DNA of 64,000 bases from Stutzerimonas stutzeri (GCF_002909485.1 NZ_PPXG01000003.1:496001-560000); one strand, 5' to 3'; counted from the first letter of the stretch, positions 41,545 through 53,977 are shown. Translations and numbers: made by a program. Notes: generated by a model not told the origin, from the sequence alone.

Positions 41545-42648
41545 ATGCAGATTCTTCAGGTCGATCTCGGTGAGCGTAGTTATCCCATCCATATCGGCGA
41601 GCGGTCGATTGATTGCGCCGAGCTTTTTAGTGACAAGATCCGTGGGCGGCAAGTAGCCATTGTCACCAATGACACGGTTGCACCGCTCTACCTCGATCGT
41701 CTGATGCAGACCCTTTCCGATTACACCGTCACGCCGGTGATCCTGCCCGACGGTGAAGGATTCAAGAACTGGCAGACTCTCCAACTCATTTTCGACGCCT
41801 TGCTCGGCGCTCGCCATGATCGCCACACGACTATTATCGCGCTCGGCGGCGGCGTTATCGGCGATATGGCCGGCTATGCCGCTGCCAGCTATCAGCGTGG
41901 GGTCGACTTCATCCAGGTGCCCACTACGCTGCTGTCGCAGGTGGACTCCTCGGTTGGTGGCAAGACGGGCATCAATCATCCGTTAGGCAAGAACATGATT
42001 GGCGCGTTCTATCAGCCTCGTGCGGTCGTTATCGATACCACTACGCTGAAGACTTTGCCGCCTCGTGAGTTGTCCGCAGGCCTGGCCGAGGTAATCAAGT
42101 ACGGGCTTATCTGCGATGAGCCATTTCTTGGCTGGCTCGAGGCGAACATCGACCGTCTCCGGGCGCTCGATTCGGCTGCGCTGACCGAGGCGATCAATCG
42201 TTCCTGTGCCGCGAAAGCCAAAGTTGTGAATGCCGATGAGCGCGAGTCTGGCGTGCGCGCGATTCTCAACCTGGGTCACACATTCGGCCACGCGATTGAG
42301 ACCCATATGGGCTATGGCGTTTGGCTGCATGGTGAGGCAGTGGCTGCTGGAACCGTGATGGCGCTGGAGATGTCTTGTCAGCTGGGTTGGATCAAACGGA
42401 CGGAGCGTGACCGGGCTATTAGATTATTGCGGCGGGCGGCACTTCCCGTCGTGCCGCCTGAGGAAATGCAGCCGCACGACTTTCTCGAGCACATGGCCGT
42501 CGATAAGAAAGTTCTGGACGGCCGGCTACGCTTGGTGCTGCTACGGCAGATAGGCGAGGCGGTTGTGACCGGAGACTTTCCTCGAGACGTGCTCGAAACA
42601 ACCTTGAGCGCCAATTACGGCGCAATGACGGAACATCTGGGAGCTTAA
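41545..42648 (+). CDS. aroB: 3-dehydroquinate synthase
   Basis: Second enzyme of the shikimate pathway, NAD- and metal-dependent. The 367-residue protein has the family motifs [51 protein letters not shown], the metal-binding HTFGHAIE and the C-terminal GEAVAAG region. It follows aroK by 23 bases and precedes the DamX-like gene by 10. Confidence 0.98.
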   Translation: MQILQVDLGERSYPIHIGERSIDCAELFSDKIRGRQVAIVTNDTVAPLYLDRLMQTLSDYTVTPVILPDGEGFKNWQTLQLIFDALLGARHDRHTTIIALGGGVIGDMAGYAAASYQRGVDFIQVPTTLLSQVDSSVGGKTGINHPLGKNMIGAFYQPRAVVIDTTTLKTLPPRELSAGLAEVIKYGLICDEPFLGWLEANIDRLRALDSAALTEAINRSCAAKAKVVNADERESGVRAILNLGHTFGHAIETHMGYGVWLHGEAVAAGTVMALEMSCQLGWIKRTERDRAIRLLRRAALPVVPPEEMQPHDFLEHMAVDKKVLDGRLRLVLLRQIGEAVVTGDFPRDVLETTLSANYGAMTEHLGA

Positions 42649-42658
42649 GAAAATTTCC

Positions 42659-44212
42659 ATGACCAGTTTGTCTGCGGACGACGCGTTTTTGAACCACTAT
42701 GGCTTCAGCCATGATCCTTTCGCCGCTCGCGTTCCGGGCTTCAAGTTCTTTCCCGCGCAGCGCAAGCCAGTGCTCGGACAGCTGCATCATCTGGCTCGCT
42801 ATAGCCAGTTGCTGCTGTTGGTGACCGGGCCGGAAGGCAGCGGCAAAACCTTACTTCGTCAGGCGCTGGTGGCCAGCAGCAACAAGCAGTCGGTTCAGAG
42901 TGTGGTGATTACGCCGCACGCGACTACCGATGCCAGCGCATTGCTCGCTCAGATCGCTCAGGCGCTGAACAGTCCTGGCGCTGACTTCGAAGGCGTAATG
43001 GGGCAGGTCATCCAGCTGGCGCTGACCGGCCAGGAGGTCTACCTGCTGGTCGATGACGCCGAGCAACTCACCGGCGCTGCGGTAGAAACCTTGTTACGCC
43101 TCGCGGCGGGCACCCCAGAAGCTCGCCCTCATGTCTTCCTGTTCGGTGAGCCAGCCCTGGCTGCTCGAATCGAAGCCTTGAGCGAGGGGGAGGAGCGCTA
43201 TCACGCTATCGCGCTACAACCCTATGAAGAGGACGAAACCCGTGAGTACCTGGCGCAGCGCCTAGAGGGTGCCGGCGCTGGCATTGAATGTTTGAGTGAT
43301 GAGCAGATCGCACATATCCATGAGCAATCGGGTGGATGGCCAGGTGCGATTAATGCTGTTGCTCGGGATGAGCTGCTGTCCGCTATGCAAAACAGTCGCG
43401 GCCGCGCAAAAGCCATTGGAATTGCTCTGCCAAAGAAACATCTGCTGGCTGCATTGGGCGTGCTCGCGGTTATCGCGATCGCGATTCTCTTTCTTCGTAG
43501 CGGTGATCCTGAACGCTCCAGCACCGCTGAAGTGACCCGTCTGCCACTTGAAAGCTCGTCGGCAGACGGCGAGGTCGATCAGGATCAGCAGACCGCCATC
43601 CAGTTCGATGCTGAGGGGCGTTCCTCATCTCTTCCCCTTGGTCGCGACGCACAGCCGGTGATCCGCGAGCCGCTGGCTGCTGCAGCAGGTGGCGAGGATG
43701 AGGGCGATGCGATGCGCTCCGAAGATAATGCGCCTACAGTACCTGCACCTGCACCTGCACCTGCACCTGCACCTGCACCTCCCGCGCAGATTCCTGAACG
43801 AGCGCCGGCGACGCCGCCGGTTGTGACTACACCTGCTCCCGCTCCGAAACCTGCGCCGCCCGCAGTGCGACCGAATGTCGCTGATCCGGCGCCGGCAACT
43901 ACTGCGGTGCCTTCGACTTCAGGCAATAGCGCGTGGTATGCCAGCCAGCCAGCAGGCAATTACCTGATTCAGATTTTAGGTACACGTGTCGAGAAGAACG
44001 CTCAGGCAGTAGTTCAGCAGCATGGCGGTAGCTATCGCTATTTCGCAAAGGTGCATGAGGGCAAGCCGCTCTACGTCGTCACGTACGGCAATTTTGCCAA
44101 TCGCGCCGCTGCGGTAGCCGCTGTCAAATCTCTGCCCGCTTCGCTGCAGGCTGGTAAGCCTTGGGTGCGGAGTTTTTCCAGTGTGCAACAGGAAATGACG
44201 CAGTCTCGTTAA
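42659..44212 (+). CDS. DamX-like AAA ATPase with SPOR domain
   Basis: A 517-residue protein with an N-terminal AAA/ExeA-type ATPase (FFPAQRKPVLGQLHHLARYS; Walker A GPEGSGKT at 57-64; Walker B-like VYLLVDDAEQL near 125), one membrane helix (about 261-279), a long Pro/Ala linker with an APAPAPAPAP run, and a C-terminal SPOR domain (NYLIQILGTRVEKNAQAVVQ ... LYVVTYGNFANRAAAVAAV). E. coli DamX, also found after aroKB, has a short head without an active ATPase; this fuller form is typical of pseudomonads. It likely acts at the division septum. Ends before a terminator. Confidence 0.88.
   Translation: MTSLSADDAFLNHYGFSHDPFAARVPGFKFFPAQRKPVLGQLHHLARYSQLLLLVTGPEGSGKTLLRQALVASSNKQSVQSVVITPHATTDASALLAQIAQALNSPGADFEGVMGQVIQLALTGQEVYLLVDDAEQLTGAAVETLLRLAAGTPEARPHVFLFGEPALAARIEALSEGEERYHAIALQPYEEDETREYLAQRLEGAGAGIECLSDEQIAHIHEQSGGWPGAINAVARDELLSAMQNSRGRAKAIGIALPKKHLLAALGVLAVIAIAILFLRSGDPERSSTAEVTRLPLESSSADGEVDQDQQTAIQFDAEGRSSSLPLGRDAQPVIREPLAAAAGGEDEGDAMRSEDNAPTVPAPAPAPAPAPAPPAQIPERAPATPPVVTTPAPAPKPAPPAVRPNVADPAPATTAVPSTSGNSAWYASQPAGNYLIQILGTRVEKNAQAVVQQHGGSYRYFAKVHEGKPLYVVTYGNFANRAAAVAAVKSLPASLQAGKPWVRSFSSVQQEMTQSR
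43741..43780 (+). repeat. Tandem hexanucleotide repeat in the DamX-like gene
   Basis: The six-base unit ACCTGC is repeated perfectly six times with a partial seventh copy, encoding alternating Pro and Ala in the periplasmic linker. The unit is a multiple of three, so copy-number change alters linker length and not the frame. Confidence 0.9.
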
Positions 44213-44222
44213 AAAATGCCCT

Positions 44223-44247
44223 AAAAAAGTGCGTTACGCACCTTTTT
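44223..44247 (+). terminator. Terminator after the pil-aro-damX operon
   Basis: GTGCG, loop TTA and CGCAC, with flanking AAAAAA and CTTTTT that extend the stem, ten bases after the stop. Separates the operon from gltB. Confidence 0.75.
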
Positions 44248-44265
44248 GGGGCTTGCAAAAATAAA

Positions 44266-44294
44266 TTGTGTCGCTCTAGCTGGCTTTGTAAACT
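44266..44294 (+). promoter_or_regulatory. Putative gltB promoter
   Basis: TTGTGT at 44266-44271 and TAAACT at 44289-44294 separated by 17 bases, 90 bases before the gltB start. Confidence 0.45.
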
Positions 44295-44384
44295 GCTCCC
44301 CCTTTTGCCCACGTGAATGACGGGGTGATCCTGTTCCCGTCAATAAGGGGTTGATTTACAACGAATTTAGCTGGTGGAGTGCCT

Positions 44385-47300
44385 ATGAGAGCAGGTCTTT
44401 TTCGTCCTGAAGAGTTCAAGGATAACTGCGGCTTCGGTCTGATTGCCCACATGCAGGGCGAAGCTAGCCATCACCTGCTAAAGACTGCCATTCAGTCCCT
44501 GACCTGCATGACTCACCGTGGCGGCATCAACGCCGATGGTAAAACGGGTGACGGCTGCGGTCTGCTGATGCAGAAGCCCGATGGCTTCCTGCGGGCCAAG
44601 GCGCTGGAGCATTTCAACGCTGAGCTGCCGGCGCAGTACGCCGTCGGCATGATTTTTCTCGATCCGGATACCAGCAAGGCGGATCACGCCCGCGCTCGTC
44701 TGAGCGAAGAAATCGTCTCGCAAGGTCTGACTCTGGTCGGCTGGCGCGAAGTTCCGGTCGATACCAGCGTGTTGGGTCAACTGGCCTTGGAACGCTTGCC
44801 GCGAATCGAGCAAGTGTTCGTCTCCGGTGACGGGATGGACGACCGCGAGTTCGGCATCAAGCTGTTCTTCGCACGCCGCCGTGCCGAGGTTGCGCTTGCT
44901 GACGACAGCGCCTTCTACGTCTGCAGCCTCTCCGACAAGGACATCATCTATAAGGGCCTGATGATGCCCGCCGATCTGGCGCAGTTCTATCCCGACCTGG
45001 GTGATGAGCGTCTTGCGACCGCAATCTGCGTGTTCCACCAGCGTTTCTCCACCAACACCATGCCGCAATGGCGTCTGGCCCAGCCGTTCCGTTTTCTCGC
45101 GCACAACGGTGAGATCAACACCATCACCGGCAACCGCAACTGGGCGCAGGCGCGCCGCCTGAAATTCGCCAACGAGCTGCTGCCTGACCTTGAAAGCCTG
45201 TCGCCGCTGATCAACCGCACCGGCTCGGACTCCTCCAGCATGGACAACATGCTTGAGCTCTTGGTCACCGGCGGAATGGATCTGTTCCGCGGGCTGCGCA
45301 TGATCATTCCGCCGGCTTGGCAGAACGTTGAAACCATGGACCCCGATCTGCGGGCGTTCTACGAATTCAACTCCATGCATATGGAGCCCTGGGATGGCCC
45401 GGCTGGCGTGGTGTTGACCGATGGTCGCCACGCTGTCTGCCTGCTAGACCGCAACGGCCTGCGTCCTGCCCGTTGGGTGACCACCAAGAATGGTTACATC
45501 ACGCTCGCTTCCGAAGTCGGCGTATGGGATTACAAGCCCGAGGATGTCCTGGCCAAGGGCCGTGTGGGCCCAGGGCAGATCCTTGCCGTCGACACGCACA
45601 CTGGCAAGGTGCTGCACACCGATGACATCGACAACCATCTGAAGGCCCAGCAGCCCTACAAGAAGTGGCTGCGCCAGAATGCGCTGCGTATCCAGTCGAC
45701 GTTGGACGACAACGATCACGGTTCGGCCTTCTACGATGCCGACCAGCTCAAGCAGTACATGAAAATGTACCAGGTCACTTTCGAGGAGCGTGACCAGGTG
45801 CTGCGCCCGCTGGCCGAGCAGGGCCAGGAAGCAGTCGGCTCGATGGGCGACGACACGCCCATGGCTGTACTGTCGCGCCGCGTTCGCTCGCCCTACGATT
45901 ATTTCCGTCAGCAGTTCGCGCAGGTGACCAACCCGCCGATCGATCCGCTACGCGAAGCCATCGTCATGTCGCTGGAAACCTGTCTGGGTGCCGAGCGCAA
46001 TGTCTTTGAAGAAACCGCGGAGCACGCCAACCGCGCGATTCTGACCACGCCTGTGATCTCGCCAGCGAAGTGGCGCACGATCATGAATCTGGAGCGTCCG
46101 GGTTTCGAGCGTCTGGTCATTGACCTGAACTACGACGAAACCATTGGCCTCGAGTCGGCGATTCGCAACATCGCCGACCAGGCCGAGGAAGCCGTACGTG
46201 GTGGAAAAGTGCTGCTGGTCCTCAGTGACCGCCATATCGCCCCAGGCAAGCTGCCGGTGCATGCCTCCTTGGCCGTGGGCGCCGTTCACCACCGTCTGCT
46301 CGAGACCGGCCTGCGCTGCAGCTGCAACATCCTGGTGGAGACCGCTACTGCGCGTGACCCGCATCACTTCGCGGTGCTGATCGGCTTCGGCGCGACTGCG
46401 GTCTACCCGTTCCTTGCTTTCGAGGTGCTGGGCGATCTGATCCGCACCGGAGAAGTGCTAGGCGACCTGTACGAGGTGTTCAAGCACTATCGCAAGGGCA
46501 TCTCCAAGGGGTTGATGAAGATCATCTCCAAGATGGGCATCTCGACTATCGCCTCCTACCGCGGCGCACAACTTTTCGAAGCTGTGGGCCTGTCCGATGA
46601 AATCGTCGAGCTAAGCTTCCGTGGCGTTGCCAGCCGTATCAAGGGCGCTCGCTTCGAGGATCTGGAGGCCGAACAGAAAGCGCTCGCTGCCGAAGCCTGG
46701 AGCAGCCGCAAGCCGATCCAGCAGGGCGGTCTGCTGAAGTTCGTCTACGGTGGTGAATACCACGCCTACAACCCGGACGTGGTCAGCGCGTTGCAGATAG
46801 CCGTGCAGAGCGGCGACTACAGCCGCTTCAAGGAGTACACCGCGTTGGTCGATCAGCGCCCGGTGGCGATGCTGCGCGACCTGCTCAAGGTCAAGGTGGC
46901 TGAGCAACCGCTGGCCCTGGAAGAGGTCGAGCCGCTGGATGCGATCCTCAAGCGCTTCGACTCCGCTGGTATCTCGTTGGGCGCCCTGTCCCCGGAAGCT
47001 CACGAAGCCATCGCCGCGGCGATGAATCGCATCGGTGCCCGTTCGAACTCCGGTGAGGGCGGTGAAGACCCAGCCCGCTATGGCACCGAGCGCAGCTCGA
47101 AGATCAAGCAGGTCGCGACTGGCCGCTTCGGTGTCACTCCGGAATACCTGGTCAATGCCGAAGTGCTGCAGATCAAGGTCGCCCAGGGTGCCAAACCCGG
47201 CGAGGGCGGTCAGCTGCCCGGCGGCAAGGTGAACGGTCTGATCGCGCGGCTGCGTTACGCAGTACCGGGCGTGACGCTGATTTCTCCGCCACCGCACCAC

Positions 47301-48833
47301 GACATCTACTCCATCGAGGATCTGGCACAGCTGATCTTCGACCTCAAGCAGGTCAACCCGCAGGCGCTGGTTTCGGTCAAGCTGGTAGCCGAGCCTGGCG
47401 TCGGCACCATTGCAGCTGGTGTGGCCAAGGCCTATGCCGATCTGATCACCATCTCGGGTTACGACGGCGGTACCGGTGCCTCGCCACTGACCTCGATCCG
47501 TTACGCCGGCTCGCCTTGGGAGCTCGGTCTGGCCGAAACCCACCAGACGCTGCGCGGCAACGATTTGCGTGGCAAGGTCAGGGTGCAGACCGATGGCGGT
47601 CTGAAAACCGGTCTGGACGTCATCAAGGCCGCAATCCTAGGCGCCGAGAGCTTCGGCTTCGGTACCGCGCCGATGATCGCGCTGGGTTGCAAGTACCTGC
47701 GTATTTGCCATCTGAACAACTGCGCCACTGGCGTCGCCACTCAAAATGAGCAGCTGCGCAAGGATCACTTCATCGGCACCGTCGACATGGTGGTCAACTT
47801 CTTCCAGTTCGTCGCCGAAGAAACCCGCGAGTGGCTGGCTAAGCTGGGCGTACGCAGCCTGGAAGAACTGATCGGCCGTACCGATCTGCTCGAATTGCTG
47901 CCAGGCGAAACGGCCAAGCAAAACAATCTGGACCTTTCGCCGCTGCTTGGTGGCAGCAACATCCCGGCCGACAAGCCGCAGTTCTGCCAAGTTGAAAAGA
48001 ACCCGCCGTTCGATCAGGGGCTGCTGGCCGAAGAGATGGTCAAGCTGGCCAAAGGTGCCATCGATACCAAGAGCGGCGGCGAGTTCGAGCTGGAAATCTG
48101 TAACTGTGACCGTTCCATCGGTGCCCGTGTGTCCGGCGAGATCGCTCGCCAGCATGGCAACCAGGGTATGGCCGGTGCGCCGATCACCTTCCGCTTCAAG
48201 GGTACTGCTGGCCAGAGCTTCGGTGTCTGGAACGCCGGCGGCCTCAACCTGTATTTGGAAGGCGACGCTAACGATTACGTCGGCAAGGGCATGACAGGTG
48301 GCAAGCTTGTCGTTACGCCGCCACAGGGTGCTGCGTACCGCTCGCAAGACTCGGCAATCATCGGTAACACCTGTCTGTACGGCGCCACTGGCGGCAAGCT
48401 GTTTGCTGCTGGTACTGCAGGCGAGCGTTTCGCGGTACGTAACTCCGGCGCCCATGCGGTGGTCGAGGGCACTGGCGACCATTGCTGCGAGTACATGACT
48501 GGTGGCTTCGTTTGCGTTCTCGGCAAGACCGGGCACAACTTCGGATCGGGCATGACCGGTGGTTTCGCCTATGTGCTGGACATGGATAACAGCTTCATCG
48601 ACCGTGTGAACAATGAGCTGGTCAACCTGCAGCGCATCACCGGCGAGGCAATGGAAGCCTATCGCAGCCATCTGCAAGGCGTCCTGCGTGAATACGTTGC
48701 TGAAACCGCGAGTGAGTGGGGGGCTGAACTGCTGGATAATCTCGACGATTACCTGCGTCGTTTCTGGCTGGTCAAGCCCAAGGCGGCCAACCTGGCCTCG
48801 CTGCTGTCGAGTACCCGGGCCAACCCGCAATAA
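44385..48833 (+). CDS. gltB: Glutamate synthase (NADPH) large subunit
   Basis: Transfers the amide of glutamine to 2-oxoglutarate, giving two glutamates. The 1482-residue protein begins [18 protein letters not shown]; removal of a 14-residue propeptide would expose C15, the glutaminase nucleophile. Order of domains: class II amidotransferase (15 to about 420), central linker domain, FMN-binding synthase domain ([21 protein letters not shown] near 865; 3Fe-4S motif [12 protein letters not shown] near 1101), and GXGXG beta-helix domain ([20 protein letters not shown]). ATG 44385 with GGTGGAG ahead is preferred to GTG 44379. Confidence 0.98.
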   Translation: MRAGLFRPEEFKDNCGFGLIAHMQGEASHHLLKTAIQSLTCMTHRGGINADGKTGDGCGLLMQKPDGFLRAKALEHFNAELPAQYAVGMIFLDPDTSKADHARARLSEEIVSQGLTLVGWREVPVDTSVLGQLALERLPRIEQVFVSGDGMDDREFGIKLFFARRRAEVALADDSAFYVCSLSDKDIIYKGLMMPADLAQFYPDLGDERLATAICVFHQRFSTNTMPQWRLAQPFRFLAHNGEINTITGNRNWAQARRLKFANELLPDLESLSPLINRTGSDSSSMDNMLELLVTGGMDLFRGLRMIIPPAWQNVETMDPDLRAFYEFNSMHMEPWDGPAGVVLTDGRHAVCLLDRNGLRPARWVTTKNGYITLASEVGVWDYKPEDVLAKGRVGPGQILAVDTHTGKVLHTDDIDNHLKAQQPYKKWLRQNALRIQSTLDDNDHGSAFYDADQLKQYMKMYQVTFEERDQVLRPLAEQGQEAVGSMGDDTPMAVLSRRVRSPYDYFRQQFAQVTNPPIDPLREAIVMSLETCLGAERNVFEETAEHANRAILTTPVISPAKWRTIMNLERPGFERLVIDLNYDETIGLESAIRNIADQAEEAVRGGKVLLVLSDRHIAPGKLPVHASLAVGAVHHRLLETGLRCSCNILVETATARDPHHFAVLIGFGATAVYPFLAFEVLGDLIRTGEVLGDLYEVFKHYRKGISKGLMKIISKMGISTIASYRGAQLFEAVGLSDEIVELSFRGVASRIKGARFEDLEAEQKALAAEAWSSRKPIQQGGLLKFVYGGEYHAYNPDVVSALQIAVQSGDYSRFKEYTALVDQRPVAMLRDLLKVKVAEQPLALEEVEPLDAILKRFDSAGISLGALSPEAHEAIAAAMNRIGARSNSGEGGEDPARYGTERSSKIKQVATGRFGVTPEYLVNAEVLQIKVAQGAKPGEGGQLPGGKVNGLIARLRYAVPGVTLISPPPHHDIYSIEDLAQLIFDLKQVNPQALVSVKLVAEPGVGTIAAGVAKAYADLITISGYDGGTGASPLTSIRYAGSPWELGLAETHQTLRGNDLRGKVRVQTDGGLKTGLDVIKAAILGAESFGFGTAPMIALGCKYLRICHLNNCATGVATQNEQLRKDHFIGTVDMVVNFFQFVAEETREWLAKLGVRSLEELIGRTDLLELLPGETAKQNNLDLSPLLGGSNIPADKPQFCQVEKNPPFDQGLLAEEMVKLAKGAIDTKSGGEFELEICNCDRSIGARVSGEIARQHGNQGMAGAPITFRFKGTAGQSFGVWNAGGLNLYLEGDANDYVGKGMTGGKLVVTPPQGAAYRSQDSAIIGNTCLYGATGGKLFAAGTAGERFAVRNSGAHAVVEGTGDHCCEYMTGGFVCVLGKTGHNFGSGMTGGFAYVLDMDNSFIDRVNNELVNLQRITGEAMEAYRSHLQGVLREYVAETASEWGAELLDNLDDYLRRFWLVKPKAANLASLLSSTRANPQ

Positions 48834-48849
48834 CAATAAGCTGCTTCAG

Positions 48850-48881
48850 GCAGCGGTCCCAGCCACGGCAGGGGCCGCTGC
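48850..48881 (+). repeat. Stem-loop between gltB and gltD
   Basis: GCAGCGGTCCC pairs with GGGGCCGCTGC over 11 bp around a ten-base loop. The first five bases (GCAGC, 48850-48854) can alternatively pair with GCTGC at 48840-48844, so two structures exclude each other. A further GCCGTA/TACGGC stem lies at 48901-48921, close to the gltD ribosome site. Confidence 0.55.
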
Positions 48882-48890
48882 TTACCCTGA

Positions 48891-50360
<1,470 letters not shown>

Positions 50361-50426
50361 TCTGAGTTGCCGGGCGCCGTCGCGCGGCCGAAAGTAGCCT
50401 GATTTGAATCAAGCCCATCGCTAAAT

Positions 50427-50455
50427 GGCACGGCGCTCGCCGTGCCTTTTTTTTT
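50427..50455 (+). terminator. Rho-independent terminator of gltBD
   Basis: GGCACGGC, loop GCTC and GCCGTGCC followed by nine T. Located 66 bases after the gltD stop. Confidence 0.93.
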
Positions 50456-50499
50456 CCGCTTTGCGACAATGCACGGCACTTTTACGCTGGAATCCTGCC

Positions 50500-51564
50500 A
50501 TGACCGCCTTGAAGAACGACCGCTTCCTTCGTGCCCTGCTCAAGCAGCCTGTCGATGTCACCCCGGTGTGGATGATGCGCCAAGCCGGCCGCTATCTGCC
50601 CGAGTACCGGGCCAGCCGCGCCAAGGCCGGTGACTTCATGAGTCTGTGCATGAATCCCGAGCTCGCCTGCGAGGTGACCTTGCAGCCACTGGAGCGTTAT
50701 CCGCTGGATGCTGCGATCCTGTTCTCCGACATCCTCACCGTGCCGGACGCCATGGGCCTGGGTCTGTATTTTGAGACCGGTGAGGGGCCGCGCTTCAAGA
50801 AAGTAGTGAGCACCATTGCGGACATCGAGGCGCTACCGATCCCCGACCCAGAGAAAGACTTGGGGTATGTGATGGATGCGGTGCGCACTATCCGCCGCGA
50901 ACTCAATGGGCGCGTGCCGCTGATCGGTTTTTCCGGCAGTCCCTGGACGCTGGCCACCTATATGGTCGAGGGCGGCTCGTCGAAAGACTTCCGCAAGTCC
51001 AAGGCGATGCTCTACGAGAACCCGCAGGCGATGCACGCGCTGCTGGACAAGCTGGCGCAGTCGGTCACAAGCTACCTCAACGGCCAGATCCTCGCTGGCG
51101 CCCAGGCCGTGCAGATCTTCGATTCCTGGGGCGGCAGCCTGTCGGCGGCGGCGTATCAGGAGTTCTCCCTGGCCTACATGCGCAAGATTGTCGATGGCTT
51201 GATTCGCGAACATGACGGCCGTCGTGTGCCGGTCATCATGTTCACCAAGGGCGGCGGTCTCTGGCTGGAGTCGATGGCCGAGGTGGGCGTCGAAGCACTT
51301 GGTCTGGATTGGACCTGCGACATCGGCGAGGCGCGTCGTCGCGTTGGCGACAAGGTTGCCCTGCAGGGCAACATGGACCCGAGCGTGCTTTATGCCAAGC
51401 CCGATGCCATCCGCGCCGAGGTTGCGCGCATTCTTGCCAGTTTTGGTCATGGCGACGGCCACGTATTCAACCTGGGCCATGGCATCACACCAGAAGTCGA
51501 CCCGGCCCACGCCGGCGCCTTCATCGAGTCGGTGCACGAACTGTCGGCGCAGTATCACGGCTGA
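50500..51564 (+). CDS. hemE: Uroporphyrinogen decarboxylase
   Basis: Removes four carboxyl groups from uroporphyrinogen III to give coproporphyrinogen III. The 354-residue protein starts at ATG 50500 ([20 protein letters not shown]) and has the hallmark [20 protein letters not shown], the [13 protein letters not shown] segment with the catalytic Asp, and [17 protein letters not shown]. The upstream in-frame extension to 50425 overlaps the terminator and is not used. This is the third haem-synthesis locus in the window. Confidence 0.98.
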   Translation: MTALKNDRFLRALLKQPVDVTPVWMMRQAGRYLPEYRASRAKAGDFMSLCMNPELACEVTLQPLERYPLDAAILFSDILTVPDAMGLGLYFETGEGPRFKKVVSTIADIEALPIPDPEKDLGYVMDAVRTIRRELNGRVPLIGFSGSPWTLATYMVEGGSSKDFRKSKAMLYENPQAMHALLDKLAQSVTSYLNGQILAGAQAVQIFDSWGGSLSAAAYQEFSLAYMRKIVDGLIREHDGRRVPVIMFTKGGGLWLESMAEVGVEALGLDWTCDIGEARRRVGDKVALQGNMDPSVLYAKPDAIRAEVARILASFGHGDGHVFNLGHGITPEVDPAHAGAFIESVHELSAQYHG

Positions 51565-51586
51565 TTCGCGGTACGTAGTTATAACC

Positions 51587-51609
51587 AGCGCCCCGCTTTG
51601 CGGGGCGTT
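51587..51609. terminator. Possible bidirectional terminator hemE / MFS
   Basis: CGCCCCGC, loop TTT and GCGGGGCG form an 8 bp stem in the gap between the convergent genes. T-runs are poor on both strands (TTGTGCTTTTT on the plus strand), so efficiency is uncertain. Confidence 0.55.
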
Positions 51610-51622
51610 GTGCTTTTTGGGG

Positions 51623-52894
51623 TCAATGTGCGGTCTGTGGCTCGGGCAAGGCTGGCAGGCGCGCAAGGTGCAGGGCCACGGCCAGCGATATCAGCAATAG
51701 CGATGCGATGAACAATCCGACTCCATCCCAGCCGGCGGCATGCCAGAAGACACCGCCCAGTGTCCCGGCGATGCTGGAACCCAGGTAATAGCTGAACAGA
51801 TACAGCGACGAGGCCTGGCCGCGAGCCTGCCTGGCGCGGCGTCCGATCCAGCTGCTGGCGACCGAGTGTGCGCCGAAGAAGCCGAAGGTGAACAGCAGCA
51901 TGCCCAGCAGCACCATAGGCAGCTGGTCGAACAGGGTCAGGCCGACCCCGGCGAGCATCAGCGAAATCACCACCCAGAACACCCGACGGCGACCGAATCG
52001 ATCGGCCAGCGCACCGACCTGCGCCGAACTGTAGATGCCTGACAGATACACCACCGCCAGCAGTCCGACCATGGTCTGACTCAGCTGAAAGGGCGAGGCG
52101 ATGAGGCGATAGCCGATGTAGTTGTAGAGGGTGACGAAACTGCCCATGAGGAGAAATCCCTGCAGGAACAGCCAGGGCAGGCCGGCATCACGAAAATGCA
52201 TGCCATAGCCCTGCACCAGTCCTCGAGGGCGCAGCGGGCGTGGGTTGAAATGCCGTGAATCAGGCAGGAATCGCCAGAGCAACAGCGCGGCCAGCAGCGC
52301 CAGGCCGCCCATCACCCCGAGTACGCTGTGCCAGGAAACGTAGTCGACCAAAACGCCGCTCAGCAGGCGCCCGCTCATGCCACCAATTGCGTTACCGCCG
52401 ATGTAAAGCCCCATCGCCAAGCCGAGATGTTGCGGGTGTATTTCCTCGCTGAGGTAGGTCATCGCAACAGCCGCCAGCCCGCTCAGCGCCAGGCCGACAA
52501 GCGCGCGCATCAACAGCACGCCATGCCAGCTGGGCGCCAGCGCGCTGCCCAGGGTGAACAGAGCTGCAGCCAGCAAGGATGCGACCATTACCGGTTTGCG
52601 GCCTATGGCGTCGGAAATCGGCCCGGTTATCAGTAGGCCGACCGCCAGGGTGATGGTCGAAAGCGAAAGGATCAGGCTGCTTTCTGCCGCATTTATGCCA
52701 AAGGCGTGCGACAGCATGGGCATCATCGGCTGTACGCAGTAAAGCAAGGCGAAAGTGGCGAAGCCTGCGGCGAACAATGCCAGCGCCGTACGTGTAAAGC
52801 GCGGAGTGCCTTTTTCGGTGTAGAGGAGTGGCGCGGGACTGTCTTTCGTATCTGCCGGCGCGCCTGCGGCGCACTGCGTGCTGTTCAAGATCAT
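51623..52894 (-). CDS. MFS transporter (YnfM/arabinose-efflux type)
   Basis: A 423-residue inner-membrane transporter with about twelve hydrophobic segments and the MFS motif A-like loop GPISDAIGRKPVMVASLLAAA between helices 2 and 3, repeated weakly as GALADRFGRRRVFWV in the second half. The start is placed at ATG 52894 (MILNSTQCAAGAP) behind an AGAGG site; ATG 52912 and 52951 are alternatives. It is divergent from a LysR regulator, the arrangement of E. coli ynfL/ynfM, which suggests that the regulator controls it. Substrate unknown. Confidence 0.87.
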   Translation of the reverse strand: MILNSTQCAAGAPADTKDSPAPLLYTEKGTPRFTRTALALFAAGFATFALLYCVQPMMPMLSHAFGINAAESSLILSLSTITLAVGLLITGPISDAIGRKPVMVASLLAAALFTLGSALAPSWHGVLLMRALVGLALSGLAAVAMTYLSEEIHPQHLGLAMGLYIGGNAIGGMSGRLLSGVLVDYVSWHSVLGVMGGLALLAALLLWRFLPDSRHFNPRPLRPRGLVQGYGMHFRDAGLPWLFLQGFLLMGSFVTLYNYIGYRLIASPFQLSQTMVGLLAVVYLSGIYSSAQVGALADRFGRRRVFWVVISLMLAGVGLTLFDQLPMVLLGMLLFTFGFFGAHSVASSWIGRRARQARGQASSLYLFSYYLGSSIAGTLGGVFWHAAGWDGVGLFIASLLLISLAVALHLARLPALPEPQTAH

Positions 52895-53000
52895 GGCCTC
52901 TAGGGAATACATTTTTCCGACCAAACGTCGCTCCGTAACGCCTGCATTCATCGATTGAAAAGCGGGCGAGGGCGCATTTGATTGGGTTTATGAGGGGAAT

Positions 53001-53025
53001 GATAGGGAGCTTTATTTGAGCTATC
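53001..53025. promoter_or_regulatory. Possible LysR-type operator in the divergent gap
   Basis: GATAG at 53001-53005 and CTATC at 53021-53025 form an interrupted dyad with an inner AGCT/AGCT pair (53008 and 53019 region). It lies in the AT-rich part of the 183-base gap between the MFS and LysR genes, where such regulators bind. Confidence 0.35.
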
Positions 53026-53077
53026 CAATATATTATTCGACCCTATTGATATGTTTTACGAATCGTTCGGAGGGCTC

Positions 53078-53977
53078 GTGGAGCTGCGTCATCTACGCTA
53101 TTTCGTCGCCGTGGCCGAAGAGCTGCACTTCGGTCGCGCTGCCGAGTTGCTGCGCATCTCGCAACCACCGTTGAGCCAGCAGATCCAGGCGCTGGAGCAG
53201 GAGTTGGGGGTGCGCTTGTTTGATCGCTCCAATCGACGGGTGTCGCTGACCGATGCGGGGCGGCTGTTTCTCGACGAAACGCGACGCACGCTGGCCCAGG
53301 TGGACAAGTCCATCGATGTGGTGCGGCGCGCCGAGCAGGGCGAGATCGGCGAGCTTCAGGTCGGCTTCACCTCGTCGGCGCCGTTCACCTCGATTTTGCC
53401 CCGAGCGATCCTGGCGTTCCGTCAGGCGTTTCCGGCCGTGCACCTCGCGCTGCAGGAAATGACCAGCAAGCAGGTGATCGACGCCGTGCAGGATGAAACA
53501 CTGCAGGTCGGAATGATTCGTCCCTTCGCCTTGCCGCCTGGGCTGCAGACGGTGGAACTGTTCAGCGAGCCGCTGGTGGCGTTGATGCATGCCGGGCATC
53601 CGCTTGCCGAGGCGGGGGAGGAAGGCCTGGCGCTGGCGGAACTGGCCGAGGAACCTTTCGTGTTCTTTCCCCGCAGTTACGGTACCGGGCTCTACGACCA
53701 GCTGCTCAACCTGGCACGGCAGGCCGGGTTCAGTCCGCGGATTGCGCAGGAGGCAAACGAGGCGCTGACCATCATTGGGCTGGTTGCTGCAGGGCTGGGC
53801 GTTTCGGTGCTGCCGGCATCCTTTCGCCGTATCCGCATCGACGGGGTGAGGTTCCGCACGTTGTCGGACAAGGACGCCACCACGGCCGTTTGGCTGGTCA
53901 AGCGCCGCCAGGAGCAGTCACCCCTGGCGCAAGCGTTCATGGATCTGGTCACGCGTGAAGCATTGAGTCAGCGTTAG
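53078..53977 (+). CDS. LysR-family transcriptional regulator
   Basis: A 299-residue regulator. Residues 1-60 form the winged HTH (ELRHLRYFVAVAEELHFGRAAELLRISQPPLSQQIQALEQELG) and the rest the periplasmic-binding-like effector domain (LQVGFTSSAPFTSILPRAIL...). GTG 53078 follows a CGGAGGG site and starts exactly at the family N-terminus; the ATG at 53051 would add nine unrelated residues. It is divergent from the MFS gene, its likely target. The effector cannot be told. Confidence 0.9.
   Translation: MELRHLRYFVAVAEELHFGRAAELLRISQPPLSQQIQALEQELGVRLFDRSNRRVSLTDAGRLFLDETRRTLAQVDKSIDVVRRAEQGEIGELQVGFTSSAPFTSILPRAILAFRQAFPAVHLALQEMTSKQVIDAVQDETLQVGMIRPFALPPGLQTVELFSEPLVALMHAGHPLAEAGEEGLALAELAEEPFVFFPRSYGTGLYDQLLNLARQAGFSPRIAQEANEALTIIGLVAAGLGVSVLPASFRRIRIDGVRFRTLSDKDATTAVWLVKRRQEQSPLAQAFMDLVTREALSQR

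Noticed and set aside
43741..43780. Tandem repeat considered as a CRISPR or VNTR-like array
   Set aside because: The repeat is only six bases, has no spacers and is in frame within a Pro/Ala linker.
47637..48836. 399-codon open frame opposite the 3' half of gltB
   Set aside because: Antisense shadow of the conserved glutamate synthase; no ribosome site or motif.
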